DNA of 64,000 bases, from positions 186,001-250,000 of the forward strand of contig BLAL01000057.1 in assembly GCA_015698045.1 (NCBI GenBank), given 5' to 3'. A program made the position numbers and the translations under genes. The notes beneath the pieces are model-generated. The model was not told the origin of the DNA, did not search any database, and saw nothing but the letters and a program-made list of their open reading frames with translations. Of the stretch, positions 1 through 11,208 are shown piece by piece; within the stretch, counting starts at the first letter, position 1; every line of letters starts with the position of its first letter. This DNA comes from Rhizophagus clarus. Its lineage: Eukaryota; Glomeromycota; Glomeromycetes; Glomerales; Glomeraceae.

Positions 1-554
1 TAGAAGTGGAAAAGTTTAAAAAAGCTTGTTTAAACTTTAACTGATTTCCCCTGCATATCTATCAAAAATGTCATGAAACATTACGCGACTGGTGTTACAT
101 ACCTTGATTTTAAGTATGTATCGATACTTGATGATTAATTTCATGCCATGTAACTTATCTCTTACAGATGATATACGTTCTTCTGTTAACTCGGCACATT
201 TTACAATTAAGCAATCTACAAAATAGTCATGATATTTAATTAAAAGAACGATAATGATGAAAATAATTGTCAAATATCAATTGCCGTAATTATCTTAATG
301 ATCGTCAATAATACCAAACTAATTTCAATAATTATCAAAATCGTTAATTATCAAAAATTAACATGTTTGCTATCTTTTGATAATAATTAATATCAAAAAT
401 TATCAAAAATTAACATGCTGATTTTTTTCATTAATTATTAATATCATTGATTAACGGCAATTAATTTAGGGTTAGATTAATATTCTTAGTATTCATTTGT
501 ATATGAGTGCGTTTTATGATTTATTAATGAAACAATAAATAATGGATTTAACTT
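1..554. other. AT-rich flank, no convincing gene
   Basis: No gene is supported here. A 78-codon minus-strand frame at 37-273 has no recognisable domain and no intron or neighbour context. From about 290 the DNA is rich in short phrases such as AATTATCAAAA and AATTATTAATATCA that resemble the satellite which follows, so this is probably its decayed border. Confidence 0.5.
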
Positions 555-964
555 GATTATTTTTGATAATTGTCAATATCGCAAATCATCGTTGAGATTA
601 TTTTCGATAATTGTCAATATCGCAAATTATCAGTGCGATTATTTTCGATAACTGTCAATATCGCAAATTATCAGTGCGATTATTTTTGATAACTGTCGAC
701 ATCGCAAATTATCAGTGCGATTATTTTCGATAATTGTCAATATCGCAAATCATCATTGAGATTATTTTCAATAATTGTCAATATCGCAAATCATCGTTGA
801 GATTATTTTCGATAATTGTCAATATCGCAAATTATCAGTGCGATTATTTTCGATAACTGTCGACATCGCAAATTATCAGTGCGATTATTTTCGATAATTG
901 CCAACATCGCAAATCATTGTCGAGATTATTTTCGATAATTGTCAATATCGCAAATTATCAGTAC
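555..964. repeat. 41-bp satellite, ten tandem copies
   Basis: Ten head-to-tail copies with an exact 41-base period begin at 555, 596, 637, 678, 719, 760, 801, 842, 883 and 924, with a partial copy at 965-973. Each begins GATTATTTTCGATAA and ends near ATTATCAGTGC or ATCATCGTTGA. Two subtypes (CAGTGC and GTTGA ends) are interspersed, suggesting block duplication. The unit holds an imperfect inverted repeat (GATAATT and AATTATC). No coding content. The nearby LINE may have inserted in its right flank. Confidence 0.9.
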
Positions 965-1089
965 GATTATTTTAGAAAAAGTTAAATATCGTTGTATAAT
1001 TGTGAGATAATTATCGAATATTATCACATTATGTTGACCATCGATTTATAAATACGATATTTATCGATAAAGTGATAATTATCGATGTA

Positions 1090-4000
1090 TATCTTCTGAA
1101 AAAATTTCCTGATGTTATTAATTTATTTAAGGGCAGGAACGTCCAAGTTGCAACAGCTTTTGGACTGTCGCCCTCCTTTCAAGCTGAGGATGGCATCGAT
1201 CAAGGGGACAGTTTGTCACCTCTACTTTGGCGAATCTATTATGACCCCTTACTCACCGCAATTACAGCTTTACCGAATAAAGGCTATAACATAGAATGCG
1301 TATGGCTGCACAACCCACATGACCCCGATACATGGGAAAATTTCTCACACAATATTGCAGCATCGGCTTATATGGATGATACTGCCTGGATCGATTGTAC
1401 ACAGAATTGAATCCAACATACATTAGACATGGCGCGAAGTTTTTATGAATTGGTTGATATTAAAATCAATCACAAGAAATGTGAATTGATCATCATTAAT
1501 CCTTCATTACCTAGACCTTTCCTCTCAGTTTCTTTAGGAACTCATGAAGGGGGACACTATTCACCCAATCCAAACTGAAGCCCGATACCTTGACATTTGG
1601 ATTTTCCCCAAAAATACCTGATCCCTCACCAAGCAATGTATCATACGCACCCAAGATGAATTCTTACACACTATCTGACATAAAAAACTTTCAATAGCGC
1701 AAGTAGTTTATCTAATTAACAAGGTGTTATATCCTAAGTTAATATATTTAAGCCAACTTACCACCTTCACCAAACCAGAATGGGACACTATAGAATGACC
1801 TATTTTAGCCTTAATTAAACACACCATAGGAGTTCAACGTTCCTACCCCACTTCAGCATTATACCACAAAGGCATTGTTGGACTTCACTGCTTATGGATG
1901 GTGGTTTCTACCACAGGCATTATGAACTTATGCACAGTTTTGAATGATCACAACGATGCTACCTTCACTACCCTATTACGATTAAGACAGGCGCAATTAT
2001 TGATGAAACTACCTGATTGTTGCTTTAGCGTCCAACCGCATTTCAGATCACTATATATGGCCACCAGCCGATCGAATTTAACTCTATTTTATTTATTACT
2101 GGCTTCAGATTTTCAAATCAACATCAAGTTAGACCAGATAGATAGGTTAAGTTTTAGCGTCAAGAACATTGAATTCCCGCTTCTGGACATATAGTTGAAA
2201 TCTTATAACGTGGCATCAATTACACTTATTAATAATAAGAGCAGTCAATTTCCTCTAGTAGACCTATCTCAATTGATCGCGGGAAATGGATCATCATTAA
2301 TGACTTGGAAACAATATCGTACTTTAGCAGGACTCTCAAGAAAGGGACCTAAAGCAAAATGGTTCACGTAGTTAGAACGTTCTGTTTTAGTTTCTCCTGA
2401 TTCCAGATACCTTTTACCGGAATATCGCTTGACGCAATTGACCTTTTATATTACAAGATTCCTCACTCCACCATCACAAGATGGCTGCCAAAAGGAATGG
2501 ATCGCTGTCCAAATTGATACCACCTGGCTCATAGGACGGATAACTGACAAATGTTTTAATGGTTGCAAAGGGTTATATGCGATTGATTTGTATAGAAAAG
2601 TACATTTCAACCACGTTTGGAATTGCTCTTTTGTCAACGATAAGGATACACATACCGTAGTATGGCCAAAGGACTCGCCCACTATGTTTCAATTGAATAT
2701 CACCTTTTCGAATGCACAAGGGTCTCCTTATTGGATTATTCATTCCCCCCTTTTGTTCATTGGTTATGATCAGAATACTTTTAAAGATTATATCGCCCAT
2801 GGATGGCGGTAACCACCAACCACATCGCTCTAGCCTTCCCCACCATAAACCTATGGATTGTTTCATTTCCATCCCACACGATCAGAGGGATGATAACATA
2901 TGGATTAACCGATGGATTGGACCCTCGGATGACAAAGACCACTTCATTAAGATTAAAGATAGTCTAAACAGTTTTGAGGAATTATTCTTTTATACAGATG
3001 GATCCGTCCAAAATGGTGTTCCCTCACATTTAAGACAACGTTTGGATGATTATTTGGACTATCGCTCTATGGTTATAAATCAAGGTGCTGCGTTTGTGGA
3101 AATACACTCCAATCTACAATTTTTTACACGAATAGTAAATTGGCCGTCGTCTACAAGAGCAGAACTCTTTGCGATTTTTTTGGCTTTATTGGTTTGTCTG
3201 AGGGGTTGTAGGATTAAGATCTACACAGATAGTAATTGTTCAATTTCGACAATTACACGCTTTTTATGTTCCTGTAGAAAATTTTGTTCTCGTGGTTTTA
3301 ATAATTCACTTATTTTAATTTATATAGGTATATTAATTAGGGATAGAAAATTAGATTTAGAATTAATTAAGTTAAAGCTCATGCGGGTGACCCATGGAAC
3401 GAACTAGCGGATGAATTAGCAAAAAAGGGGACAGAACTTACTACATATCATCAGTTAATATTTAATTTTAGATCTCAGAATTGCCGCTTCAGCCCGCATT
3501 TTGAAGATACTCTGATAGAACAGAAATTAAGAAACTTTCTCAGCACTATAGGCACGGTTCAGAGTTGTAGTGAATGGAGATATTTGCAAATTAATGAAGA
3601 TGTCTTCGTCCAAAGATCAATCCAATACCAATGGGAAGTCACTTGGACCGCCATACAGCAAGTGAAACATTTTAGGTGCACCTCTTCCAAACGGAATTCT
3701 CTGTGGAGTTTTATTATCAAGATCCTTCACCAACAATTACCAGTTGGCCGCTGGCTTCGCAAACGCAAACCTGCCCTGTACCGAAATTTTTACTGTCAGT
3801 TTTGTAATAATGAAGCCAATGAAACTATATCCCACCTGATAACCTGTCCTCACATGGCACACTTACGGCAATCGATTTATGAAACACTCTGGGATTTTCT
3901 TGCCATCACTCTTTCCCAATTTTTTGATTCACTTTCCTCAACTACTTTAGTTACTAGCAAGATTAATGGATGGATCGGTACTTCTATGCAGTCTGCAAGA

Positions 4001-4718
4001 TTTATGGATTTATTTAAATGCGCAGCTATCGGGAAAATGGACGCCGCACAATTTACATATATACAACGACGTTTCAAATGGTCGCACTGCCTCACAGTTT
4101 TATTTTGTGCTAAACTTTTAGTCTGATTGATTTGTCTTTTTAAATCAATCATTTGGCTCCCACGATGTGAACGCACATTAGAATGGGAAAAATGTAACGG
4201 TATTATGAAAAATGACAAAATGTCTTCTCCTCCAGTTGGCAAATCATGAAGGCGGTCTTCCTCTCAGATACCGGCTGATGACTTTTCACCAAACGTCTCA
4301 ATTTTAGACGATCCATATTTGGCACCACCATTAAAACTGCCCATCATTACAAATAAGAAACGATTCTTGAACACGCTTGAACGTTCTTTCAAGCAGATGC
4401 GGGCTCTGATTCATTCGGGTAGTAGTTTTTCGTGGTTGTTTAAAAAATTATCAGGTTTTTATAAAGTTGATTTATTAGGGGATGGTGATGGTTTATTGAT
4501 GATTAGTTCATAGGTTTGGTTTATAGTTTAATTTATTTTAGTTTGTTTGGTTTTATTTAGTTTATATTTGGAAATTTTATTTTATTTTGTTTTGTTCATG
4601 GGTCACACTTAGCTGGGCTGGGGGGGTTATTTAGATGTTGTATAAAATATTTGATTTCGAATATTTAACAATAAAAATAACATGACCTTTGAATTAAAAA
4701 AAAAAAAAAAAAAAAAAA
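1090..4718 (+). mobile_element. 5'-truncated decayed LINE (RT, RNase H, zf-RVT)
   Basis: A non-LTR retrotransposon copy. The reverse transcriptase starts part-way: GIDQGDSLSPLLW (about 1189-1230) then the YMDD active site in ASAYMDDTAWI (about 1360-1390) and FYELVDIKINHKKC (about 1441-1480). A type I RNase H follows, with FYTDGS (2988-3005), TRAELFAIFLAL (about 3150-3190), IYTDSN (about 3220-3235) and, in another frame, VKAHAGDPWNELADELAKKG (3372-3431). A zinc-knuckle segment (CQFCNN...H..TCPHMAHL, about 3790-3870) comes next, then a 3' untranslated part and 23 As (4696-4718). The coding frame is interrupted by stops (for example at 1408) and shifts among frames 1, 2 and 3, so the copy is dead. 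The endonuclease and RT finger motifs are missing at the 5' end. No target-site duplication was identified, and the 5' junction is approximate. Confidence 0.9.
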
Positions 4719-4978
4719 TATATTAAAATAGATTTTTGTAATTATCGTACCATCTAATAGCTTAATTTAACTAAACTTTTTTTTATTTTATAGGGCTTAT
4801 CAAAACAAAAAAAAAATCATAAAAATTGGATTACTAGATCACAAGTTATTTATATAAATATAATTATATATATTATTATATATTTTTTTAACCAATCAAA
4901 ATGCGATCAGGTAGGGTGAAGAGTAAGGACTAAGGACTACTAATTAAAGAAAATCAACTGATTTCTGGCACGTTTCTA
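4719..4978. other. AT-rich spacer after LINE tail
   Basis: A/T-rich spacer between the LINE poly(A) tail and the first splice-module array. Homopolymer runs are common. No frame or RNA motif is supported. Confidence 0.4.
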
Positions 4979-5330
4979 AATGAAGTAAAGAAAGTTTTTT
5001 TATTTTAATATATAAGAATATTTATTAACGTTCTTTTTTTTATTTTTTGTAAATCTTTTAAAGCGTTCCTGAAGATAAATGGAGTAAAGTAAATAGAAAG
5101 TTTTTTTATTTTAATATATAAAAACATTTATTAATGTTATTTTTTATTTTTTATAGGAACAGATTTTTTAGAACATTTCTGAAAATAAATGGAGTAAAGG
5201 AAATAAAAAGTTTTTTTATTTTAATATATAAGAATATTTATTAATATTTTTTTTTATTTTTTGTAGGAACAGATCTTTTGAAGTATTTTTAAAGGTAAAT
5301 AAAGTAAAGTGAAGAGTTTTTTTTATTTAA
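4979..5330 (+). repeat. Tandem ~110-bp array of exon/intron-like modules (array A)
   Basis: About three units of 110 bp. Each has a block of about 37 nt (for example 5157-5193, starting GAACAGATTTTTTAGAAC and ending AAATGGA) followed by GTAAAG, a TTTATTTTAATATATAA tract, a TTATTAA phrase and TTTTTTGTAG or TTTTTTATAG. The first unit has AA where the acceptor AG should be. A clearly related unit occurs at 15530-15660, on the far side of the two transposons between, so the array was probably split by insertion. No long reading frame is kept. Confidence 0.6.
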
Positions 5331-5436
5331 TACTAGCAGTTAAACCTGTTACTCTGCAACGTCATATAAACATATACGTGATATTACTGGTATGACGGTC
5401 AAGTCTAACATAATTTTTTATGCAGTTTACTCTATG

Positions 5437-5963
5437 TAGTACTTTACATGAGCTGGCTCAAGCTGAGCTACAGTCTAGCTCAGTTCAGCTCACTTTAGCT
5501 TGAGCTGACTCGACCTTTATTATCAGAAAAATGTTTTGCAACGTTTTTTATTAAAACAATTAAAAAAATGTTGTGAAACATTTTTTTTAATTAAATTAAT
5601 ATTAACATTGAAAAACGTTTTCGCAATATTTTTCATTAAAAATAATTAAAAAAATGTTGCGAAATGTTTTTTTTAATTAAAATAATATTAAAAAACAGTT
5701 CGCAACATTTTTTACTAAAATAATTAAAAAAAAATATTGCGAACTATTTTAATTATCAAAAGTATGATAAATCGAGCTGGCTTGCGAGGCAGCTCAAGCT
5801 TTTTGAACTGAGCCCCATTACTGGCTCAGCTTGGCTTGCCGAGCTCAACAACTGGCTTGAGCTTTTTCAAGCTGGCTCGCAAACCATTAAGCCATTTTAA
5901 ACATGACTCAACTTGGCTCAGCTTGAAAAGTTTGCGAGCCAGCTCAGCTCATGCGGAGCTTTA
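5437..5963. mobile_element. hAT-like MITE / foldback element
   Basis: A 527-bp non-coding element with inverted ends built of CATGAGCTG and AGCTGGCTC phrases. The right end, read inward, begins TAAAGCTCCGCATGAGCTG. The flanking octamers ACTCTATG (5429-5436) and ACTTTATA (5964-5971) match 6 of 8, as an old hAT target duplication might. The core (5530-5750) holds repeated palindromes of the GCAACATTTTTT...AAAAAATGTTGC type, the same unit that is amplified at 38.3-39.2 kb. Confidence 0.6.
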
Positions 5964-6106
5964 ACTTTATATTACGGTTTATACTAAATTTGTTATATTT
6001 GTTTATTATTATTACTATTTATAATATAGTTCAAAAACATAAAATTTTTATAATGGTTTCAATTTATTACTGATTTATATAGTCTATAAATGCAATTTTA
6101 TATAAA

Positions 6107-6225
6107 CGTTACAGGTATACAAGTATAAATTCTTAGTCTAAATGTTACATATACACAGGTATAAATTGTAGTCTAAACGTTACAGGTACATAAATATAAA
6201 TATATAATCTAAACATTACAATAAC
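6107..6225. repeat. Short tandem repeat, ~37 bp, about three to four copies
   Basis: Repeated phrase AACGTTACAGGTA followed by an ATAAAT-rich tail and AGTCTAA, diverging between copies. It lies just outside the left end of the CACTA-type element. Confidence 0.5.
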
Positions 6226-8114
6226 ACAGGAAAACAATTATTATCACTAGTCAAAAAAGGAATATTCGGCCTTAATGAAATTCAGCCTATATTTGACCAA
6301 AATTAAAAATTATTTGATCTTAATTAGTAATAATCTATGATTAAACATATATTTAACGTTGTTGAATTATAGTCGAATAGTGTATATTAATTGACTGAGT
6401 GTCATGTCACATATCACGTAACTAATTAAAACTTAAAAAAAAGACTAAATTTAATGAAGTTTCTAAAACTTCTTTCCTTTTTCCTTCACCATTTCTTTTC
6501 ATTTTTTATCTTCTTTCATCCTTTCCCTATTTTTTATCTTTCCTCCTTCTTTCTTTTTCTTCCTTTCATCGGGAAAAATTTTAGTCTGCAGATCTGCACA
6601 ATTCTGTGAAATCCAATTCTGTGCAGATCTGAGGACATGCCGATGCGCAGCACTGAAAAATTTCATGGATTTCTGCGCAGATTTGCAAGCACAAAAAAAC
6701 CTGCGAAATTTTTCAAAAATAAATCTGCAAAATTTTTCAAAAACACTAATGCAAATTTACAATTAGGCAGTGTTTTAACTTTAATATTAACTAATATTAA
6801 TTTATTAATTAAAGATATTTACAAATTTAAAAGTATATATATTAAACTATCTTATTTGCTAACTAAATGCACCAATTAAAAAGTCCCCTTTTCTTTTCTT
6901 TACTGATGTTCAAATTATGTTGTTGTTAATGGTTTGGACATTGTTCCAGTTGGTTCGATTCCAACAAATAACTTTTAACTTTTTTGATCTAACAAAACGT
7001 GTCAAAACGTGAAAATATTATCGCTCCTAAAGAAAACTGTAGATCTACAACAAAAGAAAAGTGAAATATTAGCTGACTTTTCGTTTAAATAAAAAAAATG
7101 AAATAATTTTGAAGATAAATACCTTTGAAATCTTCGTCCAGAAATTGTAAACCTACAAAAAATAAAATAAATGAAATGTTAGCAAATGTTTTATTAAGAA
7201 ATTTCAAAAAAATAGTAAAAGGAACTTTGTAAAGCACCTTCGAAGTTTTGTAACGTTCCAGGAAGCCCCAGACCTATAAAAATAAGTGTTAATAAAATGT
7301 CTTGTTAAAAAGGAAATTAAACAAATTTCGAAGTTCTATCTTCAAAATTTCTTCTAGGAATCCAACCGCAGACCTATAAAAGAAAGAATAAGAAAATAAA
7401 GAATGTTAGTAAACGTTCATTGAATAAAAAAACCCAAAAATTAAAGGTACCTTTGAGAGATGTACAGTATTTTGACGTCCAGGATCTAAAAATCGAATGT
7501 TAGTAACATTCATTATAATAGAAGTAAAAAGAAATTTGAAAGTGATGAATTACCTTTGAATGGCATTTAGGCTTCGTCTGAACCTAAAAAAATAAAAAAC
7601 ATCGAACGTTAGCAACGTTTGTTAAACAAAAAAATTAAATTTTTTTTTGAAGGTCATACCTTCAAAATAATCTTCGAAAATGGTTACTAGATCTAAAAAA
7701 AAATGGACGTTAATAAACATTCATTAACATTCGTTAAATAAAAACAAAAAAAATAAATCGAAGGCTTTACCTTCGAATAGAGTCCAGTCTTCGAAATGAA
7801 ACGTCTGGATCTAAAAAAATAAAAAAACGAACGTTAGTAACATTTATTAAAATAAAATAAAAAAAAGTAAAAATTTTCAAAGATATTATATCTTCAAAAT
7901 ATCATAGTTCACCTCTAAAGGAGTTCCAGACTTAACAAATAAAAAAATGAACATTAGTAACGTTTATTTAAATAAAACAAAAAAAATAATAATTTTCGAA
8001 GATATTATACCTTTGAAATATCATATAGTCCGCCTCTAAAGGAGTTCTGAACCTAAAAAAAGAAAGAAAATGAATGTTAGTTAATGTTCATGAAATTAAA
8101 GTAAAAAAACATAT

Positions 8115-9036
8115 GGGCTGATTTGACCACCTTTAATTAAAATATTGATTTTGTTACATTTTTATTATACAAAATACTATACAATATACAGTAAATTGAG
8201 GGTGAGTATTAAAAAATTTTATTTAATATTATTATACTATAATTTGGTAAATATTTCTTTTAAATTAATATAAATCTTAGCATTTACTATATATGTTAAA
8301 AATTCGTATCTCAACTTTAAACGTAAATATCTCCAGATCCAATGATCCAATCGGCAAGCTCTTTTTTCGCTCATATAGTCCAGATCAAGGGCTTTCCAAA
8401 GAGCCTAAATTTTTAAAAAACGGATCAGTAGATCCCAAGATATTTGCATTTAAACATGTTAAAAAATTCGTACCTCAACTTTAAACGTAAATATCTCCGG
8501 ATCTAATGATCTAATCGGCAAGCTCTTTTTTCGTCTATAAAGTCCAGAACAAGGGCTTTCCAACAAGCCTAAAATTATAGAAAACGGATCAGTGAATCTT
8601 GATATATTTGCGTTTAAAGATAGTAATACAAACTCCGACATAAAATAATTATTTTATTGTTTAAAAATATCTATTATAATACCATCTTTTATATGATGTT
8701 TTTATTACACTTTTATAAATATTTATAGCTACTAAGACTATATAAATTTTTATTTTACTTTATATTTTATTAAAATATACTTACTTTTTAATAATATATG
8801 TTAAAAATTCCATATATATGAGAAATGGGTTTTTTATTAGTGAAATGGGTTTTTTCACGTCTCTTTTACATTTAATAATTTAAGTTTTGCAAATGTAAAT
8901 TTTTGTTCAACTTATTATTTAATCAAGTGATCATCAATCAGATGATTTTTTGGTATTACAAAACAATTTTGAGTAACGAAAACTGGGAAAATCAATTTAA
9001 TAACTCTTTTTAATGCAGAGTGAACAAATCAGCCCA
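8115..9036. mobile_element. Nested TIR element inside an array spacer
   Basis: GGGCTGATTTG at 8115 and CAAATCAGCCC ending at 9036 form inverted ends, flanked by ATAT on both sides (a possible short target duplication). The element lies in the spacer between two neighbouring modules of array B, so it arrived after the array formed. It contains a 168-bp tandem duplication (8293-8625). No transposase is visible. Confidence 0.6.
8293..8625. repeat. Two tandem ~167-bp inverted-repeat units
   Basis: Two units, 8293-8460 and 8461-8625, each start with ATTCGTA..TCAACTTTAAACGTAAATATCTCC and end with a near reverse complement of that phrase, so each can fold back on itself. The centre keeps GGCAAGCTCTTTTTTCG and AAGGGCTTTCCAA. 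Open frames seen on both strands here are a by-product of this symmetry. Confidence 0.7.
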
Positions 9037-9751
9037 TATGAATTGTTTTTTTACTTAATAGTCTGCTTCGAAATGAAGTTCTGGACCTAAAAAAAGGGAT
9101 AAAAGCGAAATGTTACTAACATTTCACTAAAATACAAAAAAAAATGATTTTTTTTTACTTAAAGTGGGTCCGCCTTGAATAGAGTTCCAGACCTAAAAAA
9201 AGAAGAAAAGTGAAATGTTACTAATGTTTCGTTAAAATACAAAAAAAATGAATTTTTTTTTACTCTTAAAGTGGTCCGCCTCGAAATAGAATTCTGGGAC
9301 CTAAAAAAAGAAGAAATGCGAAATGTTACTAACGTTTCACTAAAATACAAAAAAAAATCATTTTTTTTTTTACTTAGTGGTCCGCCCTGAAATGGAGTTC
9401 TGGACCTAAAAAAAAGAAAAAAAAATCAAATGTTAATTAACGTTTGTTAAATTAAATCAATAAAAAAATCTGGAGCTATAATTCGGCTTCCAGAGCCCAA
9501 AAAAAATTAAAAATAACAAAAAAAAGTCTGGAGCTGTACTTTGACTTCCAGACCTAAAAAAATATAAAAATCAAACGTTTATAACGTTTGTTAAATAAAT
9601 TAATATACTTGAAGGCTTTAACCTTCAAAATGGAGAGTCCAGAGCCGTTCTTCAGTGTCAAGGACCTCTAACCTTTGAAATGGAGAGTCCAGAACTGTTT
9701 TTCAGCGTCAAGGATCTCTACCCTTTGAAGTAGAGAGTCCAGGGCTGTTCT

Positions 9752-10000
9752 TTAACATCCAGGACCTCTAACCTTCGAAATAGAGTCTGGAAAGGGCTTT
9801 GGGCTTGTCCAAAACTTAGAAAAGAAGCTACAAAAAAAAATTTTTAAAATAGCTTCGCAAGACAGATCTTGCCATTTTTGTCCATAAAACTTCAAAATTC
9901 GAAAACTTCCTAATTTCTCGTTCATTTCGCACTTTAAAACCATAAGTAAAAAATTTTTGTTTGAATCTGGAACTTGTACCTTTAGCATTCTGTCAAACAT
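9752..10000 (-). CDS. Possible first coding exon upstream of array B
   Basis: An 82-codon frame with an ATG start (10000-9998) that reads, on the minus strand, directly into the first CTATTTCGAAG block of array B. It has no recognised domain. The composition is basic and aromatic, with KFYGQKWQDLSCEAI in the middle. Its position suggests it may be the 5' exon of a minus-strand transcript feeding the mini-exon array. It could equally be a chance frame in a low-complexity region. Confidence 0.3.
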   Translation of the reverse strand: MFDRMLKVQVPDSNKNFLLMVLKCEMNEKLGSFRILKFYGQKWQDLSCEAILKIFFCSFFSKFWTSPKPFPDSISKVRGPGC

Positions 10001-10562
10001 TGGAAAACTTGTCTTAAAGACTTTAAACCTTATAAAGAAACAGTATTTTTTATTTTTTTTTTAAAAAAAAAATTATTTTTAAAGTCTGATTATCTGACAA
10101 GCTTCGAAACTTAAAAAAGAATCCATTAAAAATTTATTTTTTTTTTCTTTGGTATCTTTAAACAAATTAATTTTTTTAAGGCGTTAAAAAATTATTTCTT
10201 TAAAAGAATTATTTTTTTAAAAGTGTTATAAAATTATTTCTTTAAAGTGATAGAAAAAAATTATTTCTTTAAAAAAGTTTAAAAAATTAGTGATGTAAAG
10301 TTTATCAAAATAAATATGCAAAGTTTATCAAATTAAAGAAGGAAATTGTGAAAATCTTTAAAGATTTTTGTATAAAGTATTTTTAAAAATCTGCAATTTT
10401 GGAGATTATTACAAATTTTTCATAAAAAAATCTTTAAAAAAATAAAAAAAATAATTTCTGCAGTATCGCGCAGATTCTTAACAAAATTGCATTAAAAAAA
10501 TGCGGCAATCTGCTAAAATCACAGATCACTGCAGATCTGAACTGATATAACTTTCCCGATGT

Positions 10563-10654
10563 TTATATTTTCCTTTATCTTTTCCTTTTCCTTCCCTTTT
10601 TTAATTTCTCTTTTTCCATTTTTCCCGCACTTTCTTTAAAAAATCCTCAACAAA
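10563..10654 (+). promoter_or_regulatory. Pyrimidine-rich leader before the 10655 start
   Basis: A C/T-rich tract (TTTCCTTTATCTTTTCC and similar) runs up to CAACAAA just before the ATG. Such tracts often precede fungal start codons, and this one supports the start chosen for the mini-exon gene at 10655. A similar tract occurs at 6470-6566. Confidence 0.4.
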
Positions 10655-11208
10655 ATGGCTCGTTTTAAGCAGACATTTTGGTCTCCTTTAGATGCAAAAT
10701 TTCACGGTAATAATTTTTTTTTCTTTAACTACTTTTAATTTAATGAACGGCTTCTAAAAGTTCAGTTATTTCTTTTTATTTAGTATTCTCTCAAATCTCT
10801 TCTTTGGATCTAGGTGAGTAAAATTGTTTTTTCTTTTAACTTTAAACAAACTTTATTAACAGTTCATTTTTTTTGCAGGCAACCAGTTCTTTGACGTTAG
10901 GGACCATTTCTTATTATGGCTCTTTAGACGCGGTATTTTGGTAAGTGTTGTAAAGTTTAATTTTTTTATTCTATGACTTCTAAAGGACAGTTAATAATTT
11001 CATTTTTTTTCATTTTTTTAGACGATTGGCTCTTCAGTAGGATCTCGGGAGTATCTTTTCATTTTTTTTCATTTCTTTTAGACAGTTGACTCTTCGGTAA
11101 GATCTCAGAAGTATCTTTTCATTTTATTTTGATGTTTTACGATGTTTACTAATGACTCATTTTTACTCTTTTTTAGACGGCTAACTCTTCAGTTTGTGGA
11201 GGATTTCA
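10655..11208 (+). CDS. Mini-exon gene inside the CACTA-type element (unknown protein)
   Basis: Predicted join of 10655-10706, 10784-10813, 10879-10940, 11022-11036, 11082-11096 and 11177-11208. All introns have GT-AG ends and T-rich acceptors. The reading frame stays open through all six blocks: it begins MARFKQTFWSPLDAKFH, continues VFSQISSLDLGNQFFDVRD, and then gives three five-residue repeats TIGSS, TVDSS and TANSS from three successive short exons. The 11037-11081 intron is only 45 nt. After the third repeat the frame ends soon whichever donor is used. I do not recognise the protein. The downstream modules to 12060 may be further or alternative exons. Confidence 0.45.

Larger units (their letters stand above)
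7123..9780 (-). repeat. Minus-strand array of about 15 mini-exon/intron modules (array B)
   Basis: Read on the minus strand, short blocks of about 30-42 nt follow TTTTTTTAG and nearly always end in TTCAAAG or TTCGAAG just before GTA. Clear examples are 7123-7152 (30 nt) and the blocks near 7236-7271, 7441-7485, 7556-7590, 7650-7690, 7772-7815, 8010-8052, 9057-9088, 9160-9195, 9265-9302 and 9372-9405. Spacers are about 75-100 nt and several hold TACTAAC or TGCTAAC. At 9617-9780 the same blocks are tandem (about 52 bp) without spacers. A few modules have lost a donor (for example AT for GT near 7337). Blocks share a core like GTCTGGAACTC, so the unit multiplied as a whole. Confidence 0.6.
6567..10561. 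repeat. Inner inverted-repeat pair (CATCGGGAAA) with CAGATCTG motifs
   Basis: CATCGGGAAA at 6567 and its complement TTTCCCGATG ending at 10561 are each followed inward by CTGCAGATCTG or CAGATCTGCAGTG motifs; TTT lies on both outer sides. This could be a separate element nested in the CACTA-type element, or internal structure of it. It encloses the whole minus-strand module array. Confidence 0.5.

Noticed and set aside
6930-6990. tRNA-like T-arm (GTTGG TTCGATT CCAAC)
   Set aside because: The arm is perfect and resembles a B box, but no matching acceptor stem, D-arm or anticodon arm could be placed. Treated as chance or a degraded tRNA relic.
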